Positions 46,535 to 59,700 are shown, counted from the stretch's first letter. The stretch is 64,000 nucleotides of DNA from Mimachlamys varia (GCA_947623455.1 OX392527.1:4274001-4338000), one strand, 5' to 3'. Notes: generated by a model from the letters alone, not told the origin. Translations and numbers: made by a program.

Positions 46535-48965
46535 ATCAACAGTGGTAGATATCATTAGAACTGTATAGGTATCATCAGTGGTAGATATCATCAGTGGTAC
46601 AAATCATCAGTTGTAGATATCATCAGTTGTAGATATCATTAGTGGTAGATAGCATCAGTTGTAGATATCATCAGTTGTAGATATCATTAGTGGTATATAT
46701 CATCAGTTGTAGATATCATCAGTGGTAGATATCATCAGTGGTAGATATCATCAGTGGTAGATATCAACAATAGTAGATATCATCAGTGGTAGCTATCATC
46801 AGTGGTAGATATCATCAGTTGTAGATATCATTAGTGGTAGATATCATCAGTTGTAGATATCATTAGTGGTAGAGATATCAGTGGTAGATATCATCAGTGG
46901 TAGATATCATCAGTTGTAGATATCATCAGTTGTAGATATCATTAGTGGTAGATATCATCAATTGTAGATATCATCAATTGTAGATATCATCAGTTGTAGA
47001 TATCATCAGTGGTAGATATCATCAGTGGTAGATATCATCAGTTGTAGATATCATCAGTTGTAGATATCATTAGTGGTAAATATCATTAGAACTTTATAGA
47101 TACATCAGTGGTACATAGCATCAATGGAAGATATCATCAGTGGTATATACCATCAGTGGTAGATATCATCAGTTATATATATCAACAGTGGTAGATATCA
47201 TCAGTAGTAGATATCATCAGTGGTAGATATCAACAGTGGTAGATATCAACAGTGGTAGATATATCAGTGGTAGATATCATCAGTGGTAGCTATCATCAGT
47301 GGTAGATATCATCAGTGGTAGATATCATCAGTAGTAGATATCAACAGTGGTAAATATCAACAGTGGTAGATATCATCAGTGGTAGCTATCATCAGTGGTA
47401 GATATCATCAGTGGTAGATATCAACAGTGGTAGATATCATCAGTTGTAGATATCATCAGTAGTATATATCATCAGTAGTTGATATCATCAGTGGTATATA
47501 TCATCAGTGGTAGAAATCATCAGTTATATATATCAACAGTGATAGATATCATCAGTGGTAGATTTCATCAGTGGTAGATATATCAGTGGTAGATATCATC
47601 AGTGGTAGATAACATCAGTTTTAGATATCATTAGTAGTAGATATATCAGTGGTAGATATCATCAGTAGTAGATATATCAGTGGTAGATATCATCAGTGGT
47701 TGATATATCAGTGGTACATATTATCAGTGGTAGAAATCATCAGTTGTAGATATCATTAGTGGTATGTATCATCAGTGGTAGATATATCAGTGGTAGATAT
47801 CATCAGTGGTAAATATCATTAGTGGTAAATATCAACAGTGTTAGATATCAACAGTGTTAGATATATCAGAGGTAGATATATCAGTGGTAGATATCAACAG
47901 TGGTAAATATCAACAGTGGTAGATATATCAGTGGTAGAAATCATCAGTGGTAGATATCATCAGTGGTAGATATATCAGTGGTACATATCATTAGTGGTAA
48001 ATATCAACAGTGGTAGATATATCAGTGGTAAAAATCATCAGTGGTAGATATCATCAGTAGTAGATATCATCAGTGGTAGCTATCATCAGTGGTAGATATC
48101 ATCAGTGGTAGATATCATTAGTGGTAGATATCATTAGTGGTAGATATCATCAGTGGTAGATATCATCAGTAGTAGATATCATCAGTGGTAGATATCATCA
48201 GTGGTAGATATCATCAGTGGTAGATATCATCAGTGGTAGATATCATCAGTAGTAGATATCATCAGTTGTAGATATCATCAGTTGTAGATATCATCAGTTA
48301 TATATATCAACAGTGATAGATATCATCAGTGGTAGATATATCAGTGGTAGATATCATCAGTGGTAGATAACATCAGTAGTAGATATCAACAGTGGTAAAT
48401 ATCAACAGTGGTAGATATCATCAGTTATATATATCAACAGTGATAGATATCATCAGTGGTAGATATATCAGTAGTAGATATATCAGTAGTAGATAACATC
48501 AGTTGTAGATATCATCAGTAGTATATATCATCAGTAGTAGATATATCAGTGGTAGATATCATCAGTGGTTGATATATCAGTGGTACATATCATCAGTGGT
48601 AGAAATCATCAGTTATATATATCAACAGTGATAGATATCATCAGTGGTAGATATATCAGTGGTAGATATCATCAGTGGTAAATATCATTAGTGGTAAATC
48701 TCATTAGTGGTAAATATCAACAGTGGTAGATATATCAGTGGTAGATATATCAATGGTAGATATCATCAGTGGTAAATATCATTAGTGGTAAATATCAACA
48801 GTGGTAGATATCATCAGTGGTAGATATATCAGTGGTAGAAATCATCAGTGGTAGATATCATCAGTGGTAGATATCAACTGTGGTAAATATCATCACTGGT
48901 AGAAATCATCAGTGGTGAATATATCATCAGTGTTATATACCATATATCTGTGGTAAATATCAACA
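46535..48965. repeat. 16/13-bp minisatellite (ATCATCAGTGGTAGAT)
   Basis: About 150 copies of a 16-bp unit ATCATCAGTGGTAGAT. A 13-bp variant lacks ATC. Substitutions give AACAGTGG, CAGTTGTAG and TTAGTGG forms. It fills the space between interspersed repeat copy B and unique sequence. Confidence 0.96.
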
Positions 48966-49570
48966 TCGATATTCTGCTTTTACCGTTAATGACGCACACA
49001 TCATTTACATATACTTGGTGTTTGAGACTAACGACCATTGACTGTGCGGAGACAAAGTGCACACACTTCAGAGGAATCAGGACTCGGTAAATGTCAAATT
49101 GCTTTGCTTGTGGAAATGCTTTACGTCCGATTGCTGTCGTCTGCGCTCCGGGATCGATCTCTATATGTAAATGTAGCGTGCCACAGACGTGTATCATTTG
49201 CTAAAAATGTTTACCGCAGTATCCGTTCTATCAAAAACCGTTTCATATTTCTACAATTAAAAGCGTCTGTGTAATATCTAGCACTTAAACATCAATAAAG
49301 GCTATGATTTTCCCGCCAAAATCACCAGCTATTTCCTGTTTTTCCTGCTTTAGTCTTGCTTTTATCCATTTAGTGGATGTCATTGAAGAAGATCACAGTG
49401 GTGTCCACGCGTGATCGCCACGGCCATTACAGCGTGAAGCTGATGTAAGGTTTCCGAGCTGTAAAACGTACAAACAGCGTTACTAGCCCAACGAAACTCG
49501 GTTCTCGACAATACCTTCCGTACCTATCAGAATCTATTAGGGACGGACATTTCCCCTTCACCGCATTGTT
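48966..49570. other. unique sequence, no gene identified
   Basis: A minus-strand frame of about 65 codons (about 49155-48960) contains DPGAQTTAIGRKAFPQAK and reads better than random, but I recognise no domain and it runs into the array. CpG content is higher than in the surroundings (GTCCGATTGCTGTCGTCTGC). It could be a promoter or an exon of an unseen gene; neither can be supported. Confidence 0.3.
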
Positions 49571-50425
49571 AAACGTTTTGATATGCATCTTTTTTCCCGT
49601 TTTAACATTTTGATATCAAACAAGTACGTCTTTTTCTTCTTTTTTATAATATTTTGATATTTCATTTTTGACACTTTTGTATACCATATGGACGTTTTCA
49701 TTGTAAAACATTTTGTTAACGGTACATATGGACGTTTTCATTATTTACGTTTTTCAGATACCGTATGGACGTTTGCATTTTGTCATTTTGACAAGCCATA
49801 TATGGACCTTTTCGTTTTCATATTTTGAGACACCATATCAGCATTTTCTGTTTTCACATTGACATTTTCATTTATAATGTTGTTTTTTTATATTCCAGAT
49901 GGACATTTTCATTTTAGCGCTTTGATATACTATAAAGACATTTTTATTTTCACTTTTTTACTTTCCATGGACGTTTTAATTTTTTAACAATTTTTATATA
50001 CCATATATTTTTACAGTACCATTCAATATGGACGTTTGCAATTTCAATATTTTCATAAATCATATGATCATTTACATTTTAACATGAACGTTTTTCATTT
50101 TAAACATTTTGATATACCATATAGACATTTCCTTATTTAACATTTTGAAGTTTATAACATTTGATAAACCGCAGGAATATTTTCATTTCTATCATTTTGA
50201 TATAAACGAACGTTTATTTGTACACCTTAATTTATGGACATTTCTATTGCAAGATCCTGACATACCGTGCAGATGTCTTCTTTTTAACGTTTCGATACCC
50301 ATATGGACATTTTCATTGTGTTTTAACTCATCGTTATACCGTAATGACTTTTATCCGTTATAACATTTGGACATTTCGATTTTAACATTTTGAAATGCCA
50401 TAGGGACATTTTGCAATGTTCGACA
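49570..50425. repeat. highly degenerate tandem repeat
   Basis: About 18 diverged units of 40-55 bp share the phrase CATATGGACGTTTTCATTTT followed by AACATTTTGATATACC. Spacing is irregular and identity low, so this looks like an old array in decay. Compare the near-identical units of the other arrays. Confidence 0.75.
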
Positions 50426-50489
50426 ATTTTGATGGGCACTGTAACATATTTATTTGATATGTACTTTTTATCATTAATTATCAGTTATG

Positions 50490-50628
50490 GACCTTTGGTG
50501 ATGTCAATATGGTATTATACCAACCTGGTAGAATCAAATATTAACTGAGGGCGGTAGCCCGAGGTCAATATTTTAGATTATACTAGGTTGATATAACACC
50601 ATATTGACCGAATCAAAGGCCCTTAATT
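50490..50628. repeat. palindromic MITE-like element
   Basis: Left arm GGACCTTTGGTGATGTC, AATATGGTATTATACCAACC and right arm GGTTGATATAACACCATATT, GACCGAATCAAAGGCCC are inverted copies. The centre is GAGGGCGGTAGCCCGAGG. Almost the entire 140 bp folds back on itself. Confidence 0.8.
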
Positions 50629-50874
50629 TTTATATTAGAAATGAATCTTTTTTCCAAAAGACTGAAATTGCAGAATATCTATATCATCGAGTCAATATCA
50701 CAAAATATTGACCTCCATGTGACCATATTTTAGCCAATGACAATTGAGGAAAGTCGAACCATATCTAACATTCAGATATAACACATTCTATTTACTTAGT
50801 TTTTTTTCTTACCTGAATTAAGAAATATCACAATAACGATTATATTTAAGATAAATTAAATCTTTTCCTAACTT

Positions 50875-51000
50875 TAGGGTGCAACAGAGAAATCTCCAAC
50901 CCAGGGGTTGATATTCTTGGTTGTCTAACCCGGGGCTCTGCCGAGGGTTAGACAATCAAGAGTATTACCCCGAGAGTTGGAGATGTATCTGTCACAACAT
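50875..51000. repeat. palindromic element
   Basis: AAATCTCCAACCCAGGGGTT... pairs with ...CCCCGAGAGTTGGAGAT, and GGTTGTCTAACCCGGGG pairs with CCGAGGGTTAGACAATC, around CTCTG (about 50940). Nearly full-length fold-back with some mismatches. Confidence 0.8.
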
Positions 51001-51500
51001 CAAGGTAAGAGACGATTATTTTTCTCCCTTCATTTTCATTATATTCTATATGACGAAAGCATCATGATCAATGCAACACAAAGCTGACATGACGTGATTG
51101 AATTATTGACTTGGCGTTATGGTATTGCTTACAAGACGTCATTATATTGTTGTCGTGACGTCATTGCATTGTTGTCAGCTCGTGATCTGATCTGTCATAC
51201 CCTAGGGGATGACATGGAATTCTCCCATCATTCACAGATTTTTCTCCTCTTTTACTTGTTCAAGATTTTACTGTCACTCCCTAGGGTATGACGAGTGGCA
51301 CGAGCTGACAACAATGTAATAACGTCATGACAACTATAATGACGTCACGACAACTTTATAATGACGTCACGACAACAATTACCATCATGCCAAGTCAACA
51401 AGTCAATCACGTCACGTCAGCATTGTGTTGCATAAATACTTTCGTAAAAAATATACAAAATGACGGAAGAAAAATAATCATCTTCTACCTTGATGTGAAA
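50994..51500. repeat. fold-back element with arms of about 220 bp
   Basis: The left arm (about 50994-51226) and right arm (about 51280-51500) are inverted copies with scattered mismatches. Matching landmarks include CATCAAGGTA, GACGAAAGCAT, GCAACACAAAGCTGAC, TTGTTGTCGTGACGTCATT, GTTGTCAGCTCGTG and GTCATACCCTAGGG. The loop is about 50 bp. The right arm carries an internal triplication of a unit of about 20 bp ending GACGTCACGACAAC. Three TGACGTCA sites lie at 51156, 51340 and 51362. No transposase. Confidence 0.82.
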
Positions 51501-51989
51501 AACGTGTATGGAACATTAGTGTAGTCACTATTTCCCTAAGCATATTGATAATTTGTCATACCTAATTCGCAAGCAGTTGGAAAATACCAGCACGCAGACC
51601 CCGGTGAATATACATGTATGACATTATAACGACATTTAAAAACATGGGAAAACCCTTAAAGATGATCAACAAAGTTCCATTGATGAATTCGTTTTATTTA
51701 TTTATTTCTTACTTTTAAAAGCATTGGACATACATATGTAATACAGTAAGATCCATATACATTGTGTATAGGATTACAAATTATTGATGCAAACAAGAGG
51801 CGGTTTAGTGTAAACTTAATGCAGACAAATTAGATTCTAATAATAATCCACCGGTGAGAAGACTAATAACCTCACTGCATAAAGAGAAATTCAGAGAAAA
51901 CAAAGAGTCAACAAATTACTAGAATTACTTTAAACTTATATTTTTTTATAATTAAACGTTTATGGTCCTTTGTGTCAGGAAATATCCAA

Positions 51990-52050
51990 AATTATGTCCT
52001 TGGTTAGGGTAATTTTTACCTCGGGCTACGCCCAAGGACATAATTATGGG
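51990..52050. repeat. short palindrome
   Basis: AATTATGTCCTTGG and its complement CCAAGGACATAATT flank TAGGGTAATTTTTACC and a TCGGGCTACGCC centre. Confidence 0.7.
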
Positions 52051-52484
52051 CATACCCTATTAGCGAGGCGTAATAACGATTAACAGCGCGTCGAAAAATA
52101 TCAGCTTGCTAAACAGCGAACTTATGTTTTCGCTATTTCGCGTTACATTTTTTTGTTAGTACGTTCTGTTACTGCGAAAAGACAATGCTTCGCGCTGCGA
52201 CAGAACGATAATCATCTTTATTTCGCTGTGAACAAAACAACAAATAACAAAAACAAACAAAAAACAAACAAAAAACAACGAAATGGCACAGATCTGCCAG
52301 CCCCCTTACTATTATGGTCCACATAAATTGTACATACATTTGTAGGTATGCCAATAAGGTATACTAGGTATGTTAATTCGTGAGAAAAAAAGCAAAAATA
52401 AACTAGAATTGTGAGCCAATAACTAACTAATACCCCACTCTCCCTCCTTTGAAACAACTACTTGTATTATTTGTATAATGTATA

Positions 52485-52930
52485 GGAACGTGGTTACCAT
52501 CGCAACCAAATATATCTAAACATGGTCCCTTACGTTCATGTGTAGCGTCATTGTAATTGGTGTACTGGTTTAGGAGGAGTTTTGTTGACAAATTCTCCGA
52601 TAAAACCTGTTTATAATGACCTGGTTACCATAGCAACCTACATTTCTGGTAAAACAAAATCTGCATGCATATCTACACATAGTCCGTAAAATACATGTGT
52701 AGTTCTATTGAAATAAGTTCATAAGTTTAGGAAAAGTTTTTCTTATTATGTTTTCCACAAGAACTTGGATATTGTGAACTTGATTTCATGGCAACCAAAC
52801 TTTCATCGGGAAAAAAACCCTGCAGACATATCTACACATGGTCCCTAACATTCCTGCGTAGTTTCAATGAAATTGATCATTAGGTTTCCGGGGAGTTGTT
52901 GTTGTCCGGACAATATGCAACGCAAAATGT
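52485..52930. repeat. three diverged copies of an element of about 150 bp
   Basis: Each copy starts with a GTTACCATAGCAACC-like motif (about 52492, 52623, 52783) and continues with ATATCTACACATGGTCC, then GTAGTTTCAATGAAAT, then GTTTAGGAGGAGTTT-like sequence. Non-coding. Confidence 0.65.
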
Positions 52931-53084
52931 CAACGCGAGTAAAGAATGAAGATGCTAAAGTTAACAAAAGTGGCAACAAATGTACTTTACTACTGAACTG
53001 TGACCGTTGTCAATGTAACAATAATCACACGACCACTTACTGATACCATCCCTCTATTTAACAGGAAATGATACATGTGTGTCT

Positions 53085-53295
53085 CTCTCACACCTATAGA
53101 CAAATTGCATCTGTTATTATAAAGCTATACAGGGAGCTTTACACCTATAGACAAATTACATCTGTTATTATAAAGCTATACAGGGAGCTTTACACCTATA
53201 GACAAATTACATCTGTTATTATAAAGCTATACAGGGAGCTTTACATCTATAGACAAATTACATCTGTTATTATAAAGCTATACAGGGAGATTTAA
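53085..53295. repeat. 51-bp minisatellite, about 4 copies
   Basis: Nearly identical 51-bp units (CACCTATAGACAAATTACAT, CTGTTATTATAAAGCTATAC, AGGGAGCTTTA). The 75-codon open frame reflects 51 being a multiple of three. Confidence 0.95.
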
Positions 53296-53329
53296 TTGTC
53301 TTATCACAGAATGGGATTCATCCCAGACT

Positions 53330-53720
53330 GGTGAGGATGGTCCGACTTCTACTCAGGTAATGGAACGACCACAGGTCAAATTCCGACCCGATAACAGACG
53401 AAGGTGAGGTCAACATTAGTCGTACGCCGTTGCTGATTCATATTCCGACGCACAAATAACCGATATAGTCGGTGAGATCATTAGTCGCATTCCGACCTGT
53501 TCAGGATAGCAGTAGAAAATGTGACCAGTTGTCTTATTTCGACGAATTAATAACTAACATAGTCGGTGGTGCGGCCACTGTCCGTATTCCGACCTGTTTA
53601 GGATAGAAGTAGACACCATGTCCAACTGTCAAATCCCGACGGTGTTGTCACCTTTCGAATCCCGACGCATCACCAACTGATAAAGATTCCGTGGTCATTA
53701 GTCGTATTCCGACCCGATGG
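53330..53720. repeat. diverged repeats overlapping the JmjC-like gene's stop codon
   Basis: Two units of roughly 90-100 bp and several fragments share ATTAGTCGTATTCCGACC. The copy at 53697-53716 contains the last codons of the JmjC-like gene; others lie at about 53413, 53484 and 53573. They form the proposed 3' UTR of that gene on the minus strand. Confidence 0.7.
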
Positions 53721-53783
53721 TGATGCTTATCTCCCCTGGATGGATGTAGGTGGCGTGGTACCATTGATTTGTATCCACTACAA
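53698..53783 (-). CDS. JmjC-like gene, terminal exon
   Basis: Two bases complete the Ile codon, then VVDTNQWYHATYIHPGEISI, TIGSEYD and TAA. Acceptor TATTTCTTTATAG. It carries the distal iron-binding histidine. The final codons and stop overlap a repeated motif (53330-53720). Confidence 0.88.
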
Positions 53784-56700
53784 CTATAAAGAAATAGAAA
53801 AAAAGAACATGTCATATAATTGCTACCCTTTTTACTTCACTTTTCATCCCTTACGCAACAGACATCATTTTGCTGGGTAAAACTGCGTCTGATAACCATT
53901 GCTCAACATTATTTTGAATGATTTTGAAAACGTTTTTTCATGGACCGACTGGATTAACAAGATGTTGCTTGGTAATGAAGATTCAGAATAAGTGTAAACA
54001 GCAATTATTTGAACCTTAAAATAAGAGTGTTAAACTTGTAGCATCAGCAACAAGATACATACTGCTGGCATGTAAGACTTAAACCTTTACTTACAATGTC
54101 TGTGCCTTACTTTGTGTCTTAACACATACGTTTCTAAACATGTGTGTGTCTCACTACGAGGGCTGATAAGTTGTGAGCTTCTGTAATAGGACAGGGAAAA
54201 CACATCCCTGTCGAGTGCCCCGACCAGGAATCGAACCCGGGCCCGACGTGATAATCTACAGCTCTACCAACTGAGCCAAAGAAGCATGCCCGTCAGCTGA
54301 GTGACAGAGGCCGTATTTAACACTATGCCCAAGCCACATTGACCCGCTCCTGTTACACTGCATTTAAGGGTTTGGCTTTTTGGCAGACATATTGCATTAT
54401 ATTTCAACATTATCCCCTTCAGTATCTACACATTTTTCCAGTGATGTTTAGGGGCACCAATGCTACTTTTATAAAGGTCCCTTTCTCGACCGTTCAGAAA
54501 TTGCTTCACTGTATGTATGACGTATTCATCTGACCTAAAATGCGTACCAGAAATGGCCTTTTTCAATTTTGGAAAGGAATGAAAGTCTGATGGAGCAAGA
54601 TCAGGTGGATAAGGCGAATGCTCAATCAATTCAAAGCCATAAACGTTAATGGCAGTCATTACAATGACAGACTTGTGAACAGGGGCATTGTCCTGTTGGA
54701 ACAATACAACATTTCTGTGTTTCCGCGGCGCTTGAGTTTATTATTTTCTCTTTACTGTTGTACCTCCGTCCTATTAGTCTTTTAGACATTTCAGGTATAC
54801 GAAGTACATGTACCTACGCGGACACAGATTAATGGTAAATTATAATGAGGGGTCGTTTCAAAGTGTATTTGTATACACAGGGGTTAAATTGTATGTTTAT
54901 ATAAAGTTTATAACATGCATATTCACTAGAAATATTAATTCAAAGTATCCATTCCAACTCGTACGATGAGCAAATACATGTAAGATCATCACAGCTACAT
55001 ATCAAAATATATCTATATAAGTATACGGGTATACGGGTATACGGGTATACGAAATAACCTGTTTGTCGTACACTAGCGGTCGCTACGGTACATGTTATAC
55101 ACTATGTTGATATGGAAGCACACACGACAAGTCCGTATTGTTTCACCGTGCCAAAAAATATAAATAAATGTTATCATGTGCGTTTGATATATTCTTGATA
55201 TTTTGTAAAACATAAGTATGCCCAGCCAATCTCCTTCAACTGAAAAGTCGACGTCGCCGAACTGCCAAGGGGGGCACAACCCTCTACAATTGATGAAATA
55301 GATAATATGTTGCTAACCTCATCTTATAACACGTGTCCTACAATGTTGACCTTGCATGTGTCTTATAACGTGTCTTACAATGTTGACCACGCATGTGTCT
55401 TACAACATGTGTCTTACAACATGTGTCCTACCATGATGACCACATATGTTTTATGACGTGTGTCTTTTAATGTTGACCACGCTTTATGTCTTATAACGTG
55501 TGTCCTATAGTGTTGACCACGCATGTGTCTTATAACGTGTGTCCTATAGTGTTGACCACGCATGTGTCTTATAACGTGTGTCCTATAGTGTTGACCACGC
55601 ATATGTCTTATAACGTGTGTCCTATAGTGTTGACCACGCATGTGTCTTATAACGTGTGTCCTATAGTGTTGACCACGCATGTGTCTTACAACATGTGTCT
55701 TATAACGTGTGTCCTATAGTGTTGACCACGCATGTGTCTTATCACATGTGTCATACAATGTTGACCACGCATGTGTCTTATAAAGTGTGTCCTACAATGT
55801 TGACCACGTAAATGTCTTATAACGTGTGTCTTATAGTGTTGACCACGCATATGTCTTATAACGTGTGTCCTAAAGTGTTGATCACGCATGTGTCTTATCA
55901 CATGTGTCCTACAATGTTGACCACGTAAATGTCATTGAACGTGTGTCATACAATGTTGACCACAAAAGTGTCTTATAACGTGTGTCTTATAATGTGATCA
56001 CGCATGTGTCTTATAACGAGTGTCTTATAACGTTGACCGCGCATGTATCTTATAACATGTGTCCTACAACATGCCATGCTACATCGTGGTATCTTAAAAT
56101 GTATGAGGATGACAAGCTGTGTTTTACAATCTTTCGTCTATGTATGGAAAATCTATATCAGCCCAAAGTTGATTTTGCTCTTCGTGTGGAATTAGTATAT
56201 AAGTATATTGTTAATAATAAGTCAGTGTCATTATAATTTTACCACTTTCCTGTGACGAAAGGCTAATGCGGTGATCCCCCGTCATACATAAGTGTTGGCT
56301 ACTTACTTATGTCCCCTTTCTGCACGGTAACGTTCATGCTGTGACAAACGTGTTCACACTCCGGGGTTGGGATCAGTCTCCACGTCTTTTCACCTGAAAT
56401 TTGTGCCTGCCAGGATGGACGCTGTACATAGTCTAACTACAACAAAACAAAAGTCAACTACGTCACAGCGAGAGGTAGACTGTCTACAGACATCAGGAGG
56501 GGCGCTGTACATAGTCTAACTACAACAAAACAAAGGAGGGGCGCTGTACATAGTCTAACTACAACAAATCAAAAGTCAACTACGTCACAACGGGAGGTAG
56601 ACTGTCTACAGACATCAGGAGGGGCGCTGTACATAGTCTAACTACAACAAATCAAAAGTCAACTACGTCACAACGAGAGGTAGACTGTCTACAGACATCA

Positions 56701-59700
56701 GGAGGGGCGCTGTACATAGTCTAACTAAAACAAAACAAAGGAGGGGCGCTGTACATAGTCTAACTACAACAAATCAAAAGTCAACTACGTCACAACGGGA
56801 GGTAGACTGTCTACAGACATCAGGAGGGGCGCTGTACATAGTCTAACTACAACAAACAAAGGAGGGGCGCTGTACATAGTCTAACTACAACAAATCAAAA
56901 GTCAACTACGTCACAACGGGAGGTAGACTGTCTACAGACATCAGGAGGGGCGCTGTACATAGTCTAACTACAACAAATCAAAAGTCAACTACGTCACAAC
57001 GAGGGGTAGACTGTCTACAGACATCAGGAGGGGCGCTGTACATAGTCTAACTACAACAAACAAAGGAGGGGCGCTGTACATAGTCTAACTACAACAAATC
57101 AAAGGTCAACTACGTCACAGCGAGAGGTAGACTGTCTACAGACATCAGGAGGGGCGCTGTACATAGTCTAACTACAACAAATCAAAGGTCAACTACGTCA
57201 CAGCGAGAGGTAGACTGTCTACAGACATCAGGAGGGGCGCTGTACATAGTCTAACTACAACAAATCAAACGTCAACTACGTCACAACGAGAGGTAGACTG
57301 TCTACAGACATCAGGAGGGGCGCTGTACATAGTCTAACTACAACAAATCAAAAGTCAACTACATCACAACGAGAGGTAGACTGTCTACAGACATCAGGAG
57401 GGGCGCTGTACATAGTCTAACTACAACAAAACAAACGTCAATTACGTCACAACAAGACGTAGACTGTCTACAGACATCAGGAGGGAAGCTGTACATAGTC
57501 TAACTACAACAAATCAAAAGTCAACTACGTCACAACGAGAGGTAGACTGTCTACAGACATCAGGAGGGGCGCTGTACATAGTCTAACTACAACAAAACAA
57601 AGGAGGGGCGCTGTACATAGTCTAACTACAACAAAACAAAGGAGGGGCGCTGTACATAGTCTAACTACAACAAATCAAAAGTCAACTACGTCACAACGAG
57701 GGGTAGACTGTCTACAGACATCAGGAGGGGCGCTGTACATAGTCTAACTACAACAAATCAAAAGTCAACTACGTCACAACGGGAGGTAGACTGTCTACAG
57801 ACATCAGGAGGGACGCTGTACATAGTCTAACTACAACAAATCAAAAGTCAACTACGTCACAACGAGAGGTAGACTGTCTACAGACATCAGGAGGGGCGCT
57901 GTACATAGTCTAACTACAACAAATCAAAGGTCAACTACGTCACAACGAGGGGTAGACTGTCTACAGACATCAGGAGGGGCGCTGTACATAGTCTAACTAC
58001 AACAAATCAAAAGTCAACTACGTCACAACGAGGGGTAGACTGTCTACAGACATCAGGAGGGGCGCTGTACATAGTCTAACTACAACAAAACAAAAGTCAA
58101 CTACGTCACAACGAGAGGTAGACTGTCTACAGACATCAGGAGAGGTGCTGTACCTAGACTACTACCTACGTGTGTGAAGGCTCCCAACGAATATCATACT
58201 ACTACCTAGGTGTATGGAGGCTCCCTACCTATATAATACTACTACCTAGGTGTATGGAGGCTCCCTACCTATATAATACTACTACTTACGTGTATGGAGA
58301 CTCCCTACCTATATAATACTACTACCTACGTGTGTGGAGGCTCCCTACCTATATAATACTACTACCTACGTGTATGGAGGCTCCCTACCTATATAATACT
58401 ACTACCTACGTGTATGGAGGCTCCCTACCTATATAATACTACTACCTACGTGTATGGAGGCTCCCTACCTATATAATACTACTACCTACGTGTATGGAGG
58501 CTCCCTACCTATATAATACTACTACCTACGTGTATGGAGGCTCCCTACCTATATAATGCTACTACTTACGTGTATGGAGGCTCCCTACCTATATAATACT
58601 ACTACCTACGTGTATGGAGGCTCCCTACCTATATAATACTACTACCTACGTGTGTGGAGGCTCCCTACCTATATAATACTACTACTTACGTGTATGGAGG
58701 CTCCCAACCTATATAATACTACTACCTACGTGTGTGGAGGCTCCCTACCTATATAATACTACTACCTACGTGTATGAAGGCTCCCTACCTATATAATACT
58801 ACTACCTACGTGTATGGAGGCTCCCTACCTATATAATACTACTACATACGTGTACGGAGGCTCCCTACCTATATAATACTACTACTTACGTGTATGGAGG
58901 CTCCCTACCTATATAATACTACGACCTACGTGTATGGAGGCTCCCTACCTATATAATACTACTACCTACGTGTATGAAGGCTCCCTACCTATATAATACT
59001 ACTACCTACGTGTATGGAGGCTCCCTACCTATATAATACTACTACCTACGTGTGTGGAGACTCCCTACCTATATAATACTACTACCTACGTGTATGGAGG
59101 CTCCCTACCTATATAATACTACTACCTACGTGTGTGGAGGCTCCCTACCTATATAATACTACTACCTACGTGTGTGGAGGCTCCCTACCTATATAAAACT
59201 ACTACTTACGTGTGTGGAGACTCCCTACCTATATAATACTACTACCTACGTGTGTGGAGGCTCCCTACCTATATAAAACTACTACCTACGTGTGTGGAGA
59301 CTCCCTACCTATATAATACTACTACCTACGTGTGTGGAGGCTCCCTACCTATATAATACTACTACCTACGTGTGTGGAGACTCCCTACCTATATAATACT
59401 ACTACCTACGTGTATGAAGGCTCCCTACCTATATAATACTACTACCTACGTGTATGGAGGCTCCCTACCTATATAATACTACTACCTACGTGTATGGAGA
59501 CTCCCTACCTATATAATACTACTACCTAGGTGTATGGAGGCTCCCTACCTATATGATACTACTACCTACGTGTATGAGACTCCCTACCTATATAATACTA
59601 CTACCTACGTGTATGTAGGCTCCCTACCTATATAATACTACTACCTACGTGTATGGAGGCTCCCTACCTATATAATACTACTACCTACGTGTATGGAGGC

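Noticed and set aside
48874..49197. 107-codon minus frame near 49 kb as a gene
   Set aside because: Part of it is the 16-bp array and the rest matches no family I recognise; described only as unique sequence.
54215..54290. Functional tRNA gene on the minus strand
   Set aside because: D- and T-arms are good, but the anticodon stem does not pair and the acceptor ends do not complement; better explained as part of a retroelement.
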